NCBI RefSeq assembly: GCF_030128825.1
Contig: NZ_CP119127.1
Span: 540,001 to 604,000 of the forward strand
Source of the DNA: Sphingobium sp. WTD-1
GTDB taxonomy: Bacteria > Pseudomonadota > Alphaproteobacteria > Sphingomonadales > Sphingomonadaceae
Length of the DNA stretch: 64,000 nt
Reading direction: 5' to 3'
Part shown: piece by piece, positions 8,466 through 15,714 of the stretch
Numbering within the stretch: the stretch's first letter is position 1
Layout of the letters: the number at the start of each line of letters is the position of its first letter
Program-made: the position numbers and the translations under genes
Notes under the pieces: model-generated
The model's input: only the letters and a program-made list of their open reading frames with translations
What the model was told of the DNA's origin: nothing
The model's database searches: none

Positions 8466-9215
8466 TCAATTCTGCGCTTCGAGGAAAAGGTAAGCGGGAT
8501 CAAATTCGCCCAACCGCGCCAGGCCTTTTCGATCACGAATTTGAACATCATGGCGATGCATCGCCAGAAGGTTGCGGTCTTTGAGATCCCGCAGCATCCG
8601 GTTCATATGAACGGACGTAATTCCGCACGCCTCTCCCAGATCGGCTTGTGTCATCGGAAGGATGAAATGCGATCCATCGCTTCGACCGATCGCGCGCAAT
8701 CTCGCTTCCGTCTCGCAGAAGAAATGGCTGACCCTCGCGATCGCATCGAGACGGCCGAGGCGAAATATCCATTCGCGATGCATCGCAGCATCAAGGAGCG
8801 TGCTGAACCAAAGCAATTTCGTGAGCGCCGGACGCGTCGCAACAAGATGATCGAGCGCAACATGGGGCACCAACGCTACCCGACAGGCGGTCAAAGTCGC
8901 GAGGTCATGATCAAGATGACCAAGCGGGTAGCCATGAAGGTCGACGAAATCGCCGGCCACATGCACCGCAACAAGCTGTCGTTCCCCCTGCCGATCATCC
9001 ATGTATCGGCACATCACGCCTTCGATGAGATAGGTGCTTGTGGTGATATTTTGATCGCGAGAGATGAAGGTCTTGCGCGGAGGCAGATTTCGCACGTCAG
9101 CTACCGCAGCTTCAAGCGCTTCGAGATCCTGGGCACTCAGGAGGTCACGCCTTCGACCTCGCAGAAAGTCGGCAAACACCATCATCATGTCCAGCATTGC
9201 AAAATGGATGATCAA
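8466..9215 (-). CDS. Crp/Fnr family transcriptional regulator
   Basis: A 249-residue regulator with an N-terminal cyclic-nucleotide-binding-type barrel (about 30-140; STYLIEGVMCRYMDD, VAVHVAGDFVDLHG) and a C-terminal winged helix (about 165-235; LPMTQADLGEACGITSVHMN as helix-turn-helix). The recognition helix (SVHMNRMLRDL) belongs to the large alphaproteobacterial group rather than to true FNR, which has E-SR residues. No four-cysteine iron-sulphur motif is seen, so it is unlikely to sense oxygen like FNR. The start is uncertain: several in-frame ATGs lie within the first 12 codons. Confidence 0.88.
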   Translation of the reverse strand: MIIHFAMLDMMMVFADFLRGRRRDLLSAQDLEALEAAVADVRNLPPRKTFISRDQNITTSTYLIEGVMCRYMDDRQGERQLVAVHVAGDFVDLHGYPLGHLDHDLATLTACRVALVPHVALDHLVATRPALTKLLWFSTLLDAAMHREWIFRLGRLDAIARVSHFFCETEARLRAIGRSDGSHFILPMTQADLGEACGITSVHMNRMLRDLKDRNLLAMHRHDVQIRDRKGLARLGEFDPAYLFLEAQN

Positions 9216-9569
9216 CGCATTCGCACATCACCCGACAAGGGTCGAGTGCAAAGGATCACTCACGCTACGCACAAGCGATCCTGCCGAGATTCGCGCGAAC
9301 CGGATCGCGGTCGCCACGGTCAGAAGGTCACCGGTGCATCACGCGGGAGCCGCAACGAAAGCCAAACACTAAAAACCCTGCATCTTTCGATGCAGGGCTA
9401 GGGGGGCCGCAAGTCAATGACTTACCCGACGATAACTTCTCAATGTCCGCTTTGTATCCGAAGAATTGCGCTCACTCGAAATTTTCTGGTCAAGCCGCAC
9501 GCAGGCAGTCGCATCCTTGCCTAAAGATCGCTCTGCCTTGGTCATTCGCAAGCTCCAGCGTGTCTCTCT
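9216..9569. other. Intergenic region with an orphan terminator; candidate small RNA
   Basis: No protein gene is supported in these 354 bases. The stretch 9216-9370 is upstream of the Crp/Fnr gene. A strong minus-strand terminator hairpin stands at 9371-9397. The minus-strand segment between the small membrane gene (stop at 9570) and that hairpin, about 170 bases, is either a long 3' leader or an independent small RNA. Confidence 0.4.
9371..9397 (-). terminator. Intrinsic terminator, minus strand
   Basis: A perfect 9-bp stem (CCCTGCATC at 9376-9384 with GATGCAGGG at 9389-9397) closes a four-base loop, GAAA on the minus strand. It is followed on that strand by TTTTT at 9375-9371. This is a textbook rho-independent terminator reading toward lower coordinates. 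Confidence 0.85.
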
Positions 9570-9860
9570 TCAGGAGGCGTCGGGACTAACGATATCAGCC
9601 AGCTTTCGCGTATGTTTGTAGCTCACCGCAGGGCTATTCGTTGCCATGGATGGTTTTGTCCTGCAGGCAGATTGCGCATTTTGCGCCACCGTTTTTTCGA
9701 AGGTCCGCTTGAGCAGCCAACCCACCGCGAAGGTGACTGTCGCAGTGACAGCGGCACGCGCTGCGGTTTCTGCAATTCCGATCTTCACCGCGTCCTGCAT
9801 CGCCTCATCACGAGACTGGCCAAATGCCCGCCCCTGTACGGCCTTTTTACGAAAAATCAT
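9570..9860 (-). CDS. Small hypothetical protein with one hydrophobic helix, 96 aa
   Basis: The frame has a good ribosome site (GAGG, about 6 bases before ATG). The product starts MIFRKKAVQGRAFGQSRDEA, carries one hydrophobic segment near residues 36-52 (AAVTATVTFAVGWLLKRTF) and has a hydrophilic, polar C-terminus. It may be a membrane-anchored or membrane-associated protein. I recognise no family. It lies 58 bases downstream of the PfpI-family gene on the same strand, so the two may share a transcript that ends at the 9371-9397 terminator. Confidence 0.55.
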   Translation of the reverse strand: MIFRKKAVQGRAFGQSRDEAMQDAVKIGIAETAARAAVTATVTFAVGWLLKRTFEKTVAQNAQSACRTKPSMATNSPAVSYKHTRKLADIVSPDAS

Positions 9861-9918
9861 CGATCCTCACCCTATTGAAAATTGGCGGCCACTGTTCGCC
9901 GCCCGTTCCAGAAAACGT

Positions 9919-10470
9919 TCAAAGCGATGACGCGTTTGCAAATGCGTCGACGAGCGCAGCACAAAATGCCGGCAGATCATCAGGACTGCGACTGGTGATA
10001 CACTGACCGTCGATCACGACTTCCTCATCCACCCAATGACCGCCGGCATTTTCGATGTCCGTCCTGATGGAAGGATAAGAAGTAAGCGAATGACCGGGGG
10101 CTATCTTGGCTTCGATCAGAAGCCAGGGCGCATGACAAATAGCTCCGATCGGCTTACCCGCATCGAAGATTGCCTCGACAAAGGATATCGCTTCGGGGCT
10201 GGCACGCAATTTGTCAGCACCCACACTGCCACCGGGAATGACCAGGCCATCAAATGATGCAGGATCAGCGTCAGAGAAGGTCATGTCGACGGCATATTCG
10301 CCACCGGGATCAAGATCATGAACATTGGTGCGTGCCTGGCCAGATTGAAGGCCGATCACTTGAACGCGCGCGCCCGCCCTCTTCAAGGCGTTCATCGGCT
10401 CCAGAAATTCGACTTCTTCCGTACCGCGCGGAGCGATGAGAAGGGCGATCGTGCGGTCGCTGAGCGACAT
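9919..10470 (-). CDS. DJ-1/PfpI family protein (type 1 glutamine amidotransferase-like, deglycase type)
   Basis: A 183-residue DJ-1/PfpI protein. The nucleophile elbow is AICHAPWLL with the reactive Cys, the upstream glutamate side is in EEVEFLEP, and LVIPGG is the usual strand-loop. Members of the YhbO/PfpI group protect from glyoxal, heat and oxidative stress. The start at 10470 is set by AAAGGAG seven bases upstream; a longer frame upstream is not credible. It is divergent from the interrupted EcfG-like sigma gene, and a weak EcfG-type promoter match stands upstream, which would suit a stress gene. Confidence 0.9.
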   Translation of the reverse strand: MSLSDRTIALLIAPRGTEEVEFLEPMNALKRAGARVQVIGLQSGQARTNVHDLDPGGEYAVDMTFSDADPASFDGLVIPGGSVGADKLRASPEAISFVEAIFDAGKPIGAICHAPWLLIEAKIAPGHSLTSYPSIRTDIENAGGHWVDEEVVIDGQCITSRSPDDLPAFCAALVDAFANASSL

Positions 10471-10518
10471 GGCGACTCCTTTGGAAATAGTTTTTCTGAC
10501 TGGGTCAGATGAAGGGGT

Positions 10519-10543
10519 AACGGCCAGAGGCCCTGCAGGATCC
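10519..10543 (-). promoter_or_regulatory. Weak EcfG-type promoter match upstream of the PfpI gene
   Basis: Read on the minus strand this is GGATC, 17 bases, GTT. One base of the -35 element differs from the GGAAC consensus. The -10 end is 49 bases from the PfpI-family start codon, a sensible leader length. It shares the divergent region with the perfect promoter of the sigma gene. Confidence 0.35.
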
Positions 10544-10638
10544 GATCGCCCCGCAAGCATGCGCCTCGCACCGGCTTTGCCATGGCCGACAGGCGGCTGG
10601 CGCAGAGGCGGACAGGTCTTCGCCCTGCCGACCCAAGT

Positions 10639-10663
10639 GGAACAGATCGTCAACCACCCCGTT
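10639..10663 (+). promoter_or_regulatory. EcfG-type promoter of the sigma gene
   Basis: GGAAC at 10639-10643 and GTT at 10661-10663 are separated by 17 bases, the accepted spacing for EcfG/ECF15 promoters in alphaproteobacteria. It ends 39 bases before the ATG of the EcfG-like sigma gene. This indicates autoregulation or control by a paralogous EcfG. No experiment is known to me for this locus. Confidence 0.75.
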
Positions 10664-10938
10664 ATCAGACACAGCGCTACATCATCGTCACGAAGGGCCC
10701 TTATGACGGCAACGCAAATCGCCGAGACTCCGCACAAGCTGACTGACGCAGCTTTCAAGCGGGAACTCACGCTGGTCCTGCCGCAACTCAGAGCTTTTGC
10801 CCGCAGTCTGTGTGGCGATCGCGATCTTGCCGACGACCTGGTTCAGGAAACGATGCTGAAATCCTGGAGCGCTCGGGGGCGGTTCATACCCGGCACCAAT
10901 TTTCGTGCCTGGACGTTCACTATCCGTAAGCGGTGTTC

Positions 10939-12462
10939 TCAGCCCACGGTGGTCCAAGGCATGAGTTCGGCGACGCCGTTCGCAGGATGACCGTTGGCCA
11001 GGCTGTTCAGCGTATCGGTCAGCCAGATGTGCGGGTTGATGCCGGAGAGCTTGCAGTTTTCGATGAGCGTGGCGATCACCGCCCAGTTGTCGCCGCCTTC
11101 GTCGGAACCGGCGAACAGGGCATTCTTGCGGTTCAGCGCGAGGGGCCGGATAGAGCGTTCGACGGTGTTGCTGTCGAGGTCGATGCGGCCATCCTCGAGG
11201 AAGCGTGACAGCCCATCCCAGCGGGTGAGCGCGTAGCGGATCGCTTCGCCGAGCTTGCTCTTGGCGCTGACCTGGCGGATGCGGGCCTCGAGATACTGGC
11301 GAAGATCATCGACGATGATGCGGCTGCGGTCATGGCGAACAGCCCGGCGTTGCTCCGCCGATAATCCTCGCGCCTCATCTTCGATGGCATAGAGCAAGGC
11401 GACGCGACGCAGCACTTCCGTTGCCACCGGCGAGTTGTCGGCCAGCTCGTAGAACTTGCGCCGGACGTGTGCCCAGCAAAAAGCGAGGCTGATCTGCTGG
11501 CGGCGCCTGGCGAGCGCGGCATAGCCGCCATAGCCATCGACCTGCAGGATACCTGCAAAATCACCGAGATGCGCTTCTGCCCGTTCGCCCTTGCGATCGG
11601 CTGCATAGACATAGGCGACCATCGGCGGATCATCGCCGCCCCAAGGTCGGTCATCGCGGGCATAGGCCCATAGCTGGCCGGTCTTGGTTCGCCCACGCCC
11701 CGGATCGAGCACCGGCGCCGTAGTCTCGTCCGCAAATAGTCGTTCTGATCGTCGCAATCGCTCAAGGATGTGATCGCGCAAGGGGCGCAGATACCAAGCT
11801 GCCCGTCCGACCCAGTCTGCCAGGGTGGATCGATCAAGCTGGATGCCTTGCCGGGCGTAGATCTGCGCCTGGCGGTACAGCGGTAGATGATCGGCGTACT
11901 TGGCGACCAGCACCTGGGCGATCAGCGCTTCGGTGGGAATGCCGCCCTCGACGATCCGCGCCGGTGCCGGGGCCTGCACAATGGCGCTCTCGCACGAGCG
12001 GCAACCGTAGCGCGGGCGGCGGGTGACGAGGACACGGAAGGTCGTGGGCACGACGTCGAGGCGTTCGGCTACATCCTCGCCGATCTGGTGGAGCGCGCCG
12101 CCGCAGCACGGACAGGCCTTGTCCTCGACATCGACGACCTGCTCGATCCGTTCGAGATGGGCAGGGAGCGAACCGCGGTTGCTCTTGCGGGGGCGCTCGG
12201 CGGGAGTCCGGCTTGCCTTGTCCCTGGCATGCTCGGCTTCAGCCAACGCCGTCTCGACTTCTTCCAGCGCAAGCTCGAACTGATCAGGATCGAACTGCTC
12301 TGACCGGCGTCCAAAACGGTGGCGCTGCAGAGCCTCGATGATCGCCTTCAGGCGTTCCACATCAGCCTGGAAAACCTTGAGCGTGTCGAGCTCGCGGGCC
12401 TGTTCGAGGACGAGCGCACGCAGCGCTTCAACGTCGTCGGGGAGGTCCGCTTCCATGAGCAT
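10939..12462 (-). CDS. tnpC: IS66 family transposase TnpC
   Basis: A 507-residue transposase. In order: an N-terminal coiled coil (about 10-50), the SEQFDPDQ-type linker (HRFGRRSEQFDPDQFEL), a zinc-finger-like C-x2-C pair (ACPCCGG, then YGCRSCE), and a DDE catalytic domain with SERLFADETTAPVLDPG, LQVDGYGGYAAL and the late Glu region DSNTVERSIRPLAL. The start MLMEAD at 12462 fits family starts. The gene ends 13 bases inside the left end of the element. It is full length. Confidence 0.95.
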   Translation of the reverse strand: MLMEADLPDDVEALRALVLEQARELDTLKVFQADVERLKAIIEALQRHRFGRRSEQFDPDQFELALEEVETALAEAEHARDKASRTPAERPRKSNRGSLPAHLERIEQVVDVEDKACPCCGGALHQIGEDVAERLDVVPTTFRVLVTRRPRYGCRSCESAIVQAPAPARIVEGGIPTEALIAQVLVAKYADHLPLYRQAQIYARQGIQLDRSTLADWVGRAAWYLRPLRDHILERLRRSERLFADETTAPVLDPGRGRTKTGQLWAYARDDRPWGGDDPPMVAYVYAADRKGERAEAHLGDFAGILQVDGYGGYAALARRRQQISLAFCWAHVRRKFYELADNSPVATEVLRRVALLYAIEDEARGLSAEQRRAVRHDRSRIIVDDLRQYLEARIRQVSAKSKLGEAIRYALTRWDGLSRFLEDGRIDLDSNTVERSIRPLALNRKNALFAGSDEGGDNWAVIATLIENCKLSGINPHIWLTDTLNSLANGHPANGVAELMPWTTVG

Positions 12463-12494
12463 GGCAGGCAGTGAATCAGTAGGCGAAGGCCCCG

Positions 12495-12851
12495 TCAACC
12501 GGCAATCTGCGGGACAATGGGACGGCGTCCACCGTGCACTCTGCGCCAGTCCAGACCCTCCAGAAGGGCACCGAGTTGCGCCGAGGTCAGGCGCATCACG
12601 CCGTCCTGGATGCCCGGCCACTTGAAGCCACCGGTCTCGAGCTTCTTGGCCATCAGACACAGGCCCGTGCCGTCCCACCAGACCAGCTTGATCCGGTCCG
12701 AACGCTTCGCCCGGAACACGTAGATCACGCCCGAATAGGGATCGCCGCCGTACTCGGCTCCGACCAGCGCGGCCAGGGCGTCAGGTCCCTTGCGAAAATC
12801 CACCGGGCGCGTCGCGACCATCACGCGCGCGCCAGCCCCAGGTCCTATCAT
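12495..12851 (-). CDS. tnpB: IS66 family accessory protein TnpB
   Basis: A 118-residue protein of the IS66 Orf2 family. It shows VMVATRPVDFRKGPDALAAL, then YSGVIYVFRAKRSDRIKLVW and WDGTGLCLMAKKLETGGFKW, the recognisable family blocks. Its ATG overlaps the TGA of tnpA (ATGA), so the two are translationally coupled. It is required with TnpA for transposition of this family, though its precise role is unknown. It is unrelated to the RNA-guided IS200/IS605 TnpB. Confidence 0.95.
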   Translation of the reverse strand: MIGPGAGARVMVATRPVDFRKGPDALAALVGAEYGGDPYSGVIYVFRAKRSDRIKLVWWDGTGLCLMAKKLETGGFKWPGIQDGVMRLTSAQLGALLEGLDWRRVHGGRRPIVPQIAG

Positions 12852-13297
12852 CGCGTCGCCTTGAGCGCTTCGATCACCGCGGCAATCACACCGACGTCGG
12901 CACTGCGGCCGATCTTCACTGCCACACCGTCGATCTCCAGCTCGACAGCTGCAGCTGCTGCGCAACGTCGACGGCGGGGACGCGTGGGAGCAGGACCGGA
13001 CACCGCGCTGGGCTCGATTACGGCAGGCACGAACGCGACCGCTTCCGGCTCTTCCGAAGGCAGGATCCCCCCCTTGGCCTCGAGCTGCTTGCGCAAATCC
13101 CGCCGCCACGCGTAAACCTGAGAGGGATCGAGCCCATGCCGGCGAGCCACGGCACTGACCCCGTCCCGGCCCGAATAGCACTCTGCAACAATCGAGGCCT
13201 TCACTTCGGGCGGCCACTCTCGCCGCTTGCCCGCGCCCGTAAACACCTCGAACCGCTGCGCGCCCTTGCTCACAGGATCATCACCCGAGATTATCAT
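12848..13297 (-). CDS. tnpA: IS66 family accessory protein TnpA (helix-turn-helix)
   Basis: A 149-residue protein with an N-terminal Tnp_8/COG2963-type helix-turn-helix (KRREWPPEVKASIVAECYSG, then GVSAVARRHGLDPSQVYAWR). A Pro/Arg-rich linker follows, and then the conserved C-terminal block VELEIDGVAVKIG. This is the standard first gene of IS66 elements and probably binds the element ends. It overlaps tnpB by 4 bases. Confidence 0.93.
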   Translation of the reverse strand: MIISGDDPVSKGAQRFEVFTGAGKRREWPPEVKASIVAECYSGRDGVSAVARRHGLDPSQVYAWRRDLRKQLEAKGGILPSEEPEAVAFVPAVIEPSAVSGPAPTRPRRRRCAAAAAVELEIDGVAVKIGRSADVGVIAAVIEALKATR

Positions 13298-14023
13298 AGT
13301 AGCAGCGCACTCCAGCCCAATCAGGGCGCGGAAACTCGGCGCTACGCTTCAAACGCGCAAGGTGGGGGCAGAACAGCGCTTACCACTATCCTGCGCAATC
13401 ACTATTTCAGCCTCAGCCGGCGCAGCAAATTTGTCGGGGCGTGGGACGATCTTGTCGCAGACAGACTACTTGCCGCGCCCGCGGAACAGTTGAAGATTGT
13501 CGAGCTATCCGATGTCGTGCGCGCTCTTGCGCAGATTCCCGTTCCTCAACGTGAGGCACTCATATTGGTCGGGGCGGGTGGCTTTTCCTACGAGGAAGCC
13601 GCGACCATCATGGGCACTGCGATCGGTACTGTCAAAAGCCGCGTTGCTCGTGCTCGCACGGCGCTCGAAGCTTTGATCAACGATGGCCAATTGGCCCAGT
13701 CCCGATCGGAATTCGAAGCCGATGAGAATGTGATAAACCTGTTTTCTGTCATCGATGCCATTGAAGATCGACAGTCGGCTGGAGAGCCGCTTGAGGCTAT
13801 GACCCGTCTCGTTGCCTGAAGGGCTGCATTCACTTGGCCGGGCGATGCAGAACGCGCTTTTTCGTCTACGACGACTCGCCAGAGTTAAGCTGACCGCCGT
13901 CGCGCCAATCCTGAACCGGCGCCGCCAGCCTCTCGGTTCGTTCAAGATGCACCTTGTCCTGAATTGAGAGAAATAGGCTGCCACAAGAGCCGAAGGCCGT
14001 GGAGGCAAATTCCGCAAATTGCG

Positions 14024-14067
14024 TTATGTGCGAACCCAAAGACTGATCGAGCCGCCGGGCACCTTAA
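14024..14067 (-). pseudogene. Detached 3' end of the alpha-amylase gene
   Basis: Read on the minus strand from the TTAA target this piece encodes KVPGGSISLWVRT followed by TAA at 14024-14026. GGSISLWV is the typical last beta-strand of GH13 amylases. It was the end of the gene now at 15687-17153, pushed 1.65 kb away by the IS1380-family element. The bases 13820-14023 between the sigma gene and this piece hold nothing I can identify. Confidence 0.85.
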
Positions 14068-15714
14068 CCCGGCTTATTCATGAGCCCGCTGCACTGGGGT
14101 ATTTCGGGTTTGGTGGGTCGGTTGCCGCGTGATCTGGGCGAGCGCCAGCGCCGGCGTTTTTCACCGCAGCAGGAGCAAAGGGCTTTTCGAGGTTGATGGA
14201 CGAGGGCTCGGGCTTTCGGCGGCACTGCCGCACTGGCTATGTCGGTGCTGGCCGGAGACTGGTGGCGATTGCTTTGAACACGTCGGCCTCCGGGCAGGCT
14301 GACGCGAAGGCGAGACGGATACGCGAGGAGGTTTCGATGACGCGGGCAGCCACCTTGAGCAGCCGCAAGCGTAGCGTTGCGAACTCGGCCGTGGCCAGCG
14401 CGGTGGTCTTGGGGATCGCCTGCTGGACGCGCCACAACAGCCAGTAGGCGGCGGTGTGTAGGATGAGGCGCATTTGATTGGCATTGGCTGAGCGGCACGA
14501 GGTGCGATCGCTGGCGAGTTGAGCCTTGTGGCGCTTGATCAGGTTTTCGGCTTGGCCGCGCGCGCAGTAAAGCGTGTCGTAGATATGCTCGGCCGAGCCT
14601 TCGGTCAGCGAGGTGACGACGTAGCGGATATCCATGCCCAGCGTGCTGGCCTCGATCCGGGCGACGACGCGGCGCTGGCAGTTCCAGCTCTTTGCGCCGT
14701 AGTGCGTCTCGGCATAGTTGCGCAGGACCGGATACTGGGCCGTGGCCCGCTTGACCGCGCAGGCGTCTGCGATGGCAACGATGACCGGATCAGCACGTAG
14801 CGCGGCATTGGTCGGCAAGCCGAACACGTAATCGACGCGGTGGGCCTCGCAGAAGGCCATGACTTCGGGGCGGCCATAATGCCCGTCGCCGCGGAAGGTG
14901 ATGTGCGTTTCTGGCCAGTACCGGCGGATATGACGCACCAGGCGCCGGATGTGGCCGGCAGCTTCGGCGCCTGACGGCGTCTTACCGGTGCGCAGCAGCA
15001 TCGCGACCGGACGACCGGTCGCGGTGTCGTACACATGGATCGGCAGGAAGCAGCGCTCACCGTGATGCCCGTTCCAGAAGGACAACTGCTGATAGCCGTG
15101 CACGACATCGCAGGTGTCATCGATGTCCAGCGTCACCGCCACTGGTGGAGCCGGATAGCTGGCGCAGTAGACGCCGATCATCTCGGCCATCATCCTGGCC
15201 AGCTCACGCGTGGTCGGAGCATTCTCCCAGCGGCTCATCGTCGGTTGGCTGGCAAGCCCCGCGCCCGATCCCGGCAACTTGCCCAGCGCCAGGCGGAAGC
15301 CCGGATCGTCGCGCAGGGCGTCGAGATCATCGGCATCTTCATAGCCGCACGCGATCGCGAACACCCGGGCACGTAGGATGTCATCGAGGCGATGGATCAC
15401 CCGCGTCGGGTCACGCGGATCGGCAATGCAACCCGCAAGCCGCCGGCAGAGCCCCATCGCGCGCTCGGCCTGCGCAAGCAGCAGAACGCCGCCGTCCGAG
15501 GTCAGTCGGCCACCGTCAAACGCGGCTGTGATCTTCTTCCCGCCGACCGCTGGGAATCGGAATGAAGTTGCGATATCGTCTTTCATGGCGGGTGTGGCCT
15601 GTGGCATTTTCTGCCCTGCAGCAGGGCCGGCGTAGACACCCAGTTCCTAATTCAGATCAGAGGCTTATGCCACTCCCGCCAACCCTTCAGGCCCCCGTCG
15701 GTGAATAAGACGGG
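14068..15714 (-). mobile_element. IS1380-family insertion sequence, 1647 bp
   Basis: A 4-bp TTAA direct repeat (14064-14067 and 15715-15718) flanks the element. The ends start CCCGGCTTATTCA and CCCGTCTTATTCA (complement), 12 of 13 matching, as terminal inverted repeats. It holds one transposase gene. Family, size and TTAA target all fit IS1380. It lies in the 3' end of the alpha-amylase gene, whose present stop codon it supplies. Confidence 0.93.
14237..15607 (-). CDS. IS1380 family transposase
   Basis: A 456-residue DDE transposase. It opens with the family signature ITAAFDGGRLTSDGGVLLLA. The first Asp lies in VAVTLDIDDTCDVVHG, another in HITFRGDGHYGRPEVM, and the late region DTLYCARGQAENLIKRHK carries the Glu. 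A second ATG seven codons in (MKDDIATSF) is another possible start, but AGGGC before the first ATG favours 15607. Full length and apparently intact. Confidence 0.95.
   Translation of the reverse strand: MPQATPAMKDDIATSFRFPAVGGKKITAAFDGGRLTSDGGVLLLAQAERAMGLCRRLAGCIADPRDPTRVIHRLDDILRARVFAIACGYEDADDLDALRDDPGFRLALGKLPGSGAGLASQPTMSRWENAPTTRELARMMAEMIGVYCASYPAPPVAVTLDIDDTCDVVHGYQQLSFWNGHHGERCFLPIHVYDTATGRPVAMLLRTGKTPSGAEAAGHIRRLVRHIRRYWPETHITFRGDGHYGRPEVMAFCEAHRVDYVFGLPTNAALRADPVIVAIADACAVKRATAQYPVLRNYAETHYGAKSWNCQRRVVARIEASTLGMDIRYVVTSLTEGSAEHIYDTLYCARGQAENLIKRHKAQLASDRTSCRSANANQMRLILHTAAYWLLWRVQQAIPKTTALATAEFATLRLRLLKVAARVIETSSRIRLAFASACPEADVFKAIATSLRPAPT

Larger units (their letters stand above)
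10926..13383 (-). mobile_element. IS66-family insertion sequence, 2458 bp
   Basis: The element is flanked by an 8-bp direct repeat CACTATCC (10918-10925 and 13384-13391), the size typical of IS66. Its ends are imperfect inverted repeats that both start GTAAGCG and continue TGTTCT after one mismatch. Inside are three minus-strand genes in the canonical IS66 order tnpA, tnpB, tnpC. It appears complete and is oriented opposite to the sigma gene it interrupts. Confidence 0.95.
10703..13819 (+). pseudogene. EcfG-like (ECF15) RNA polymerase sigma factor, split by IS66
   Basis: The 5' piece (10703-10925) encodes sigma region 2, including DLADDLVQETMLKSWSARG and ending FRAWTFTI. The 3' piece (13392-13819) encodes LRNHYFSLSRRSKFVGAWDD and the region 4 helix-turn-helix (FSYEEAATIMGTAIGTVKSR). 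Removing the IS and one copy of its 8-bp repeat leaves 651 bases, 217 codons exactly. The rebuilt 216-aa protein matches EcfG-type general-stress sigma factors. As it stands, translation leaves the gene inside the IS end and stops at 10990 after 95 codons, losing region 4. An EcfG-type promoter precedes the gene; AAGGG is the ribosome site. No nepR or phyR gene is adjacent, so this may be a second EcfG copy. Confidence 0.93.

Noticed and set aside
12495..12851. IS66 tnpB as an RNA-guided nuclease
   Set aside because: It shares only a name with the IS200/IS605 TnpB; its motifs are those of the IS66 Orf2 family.
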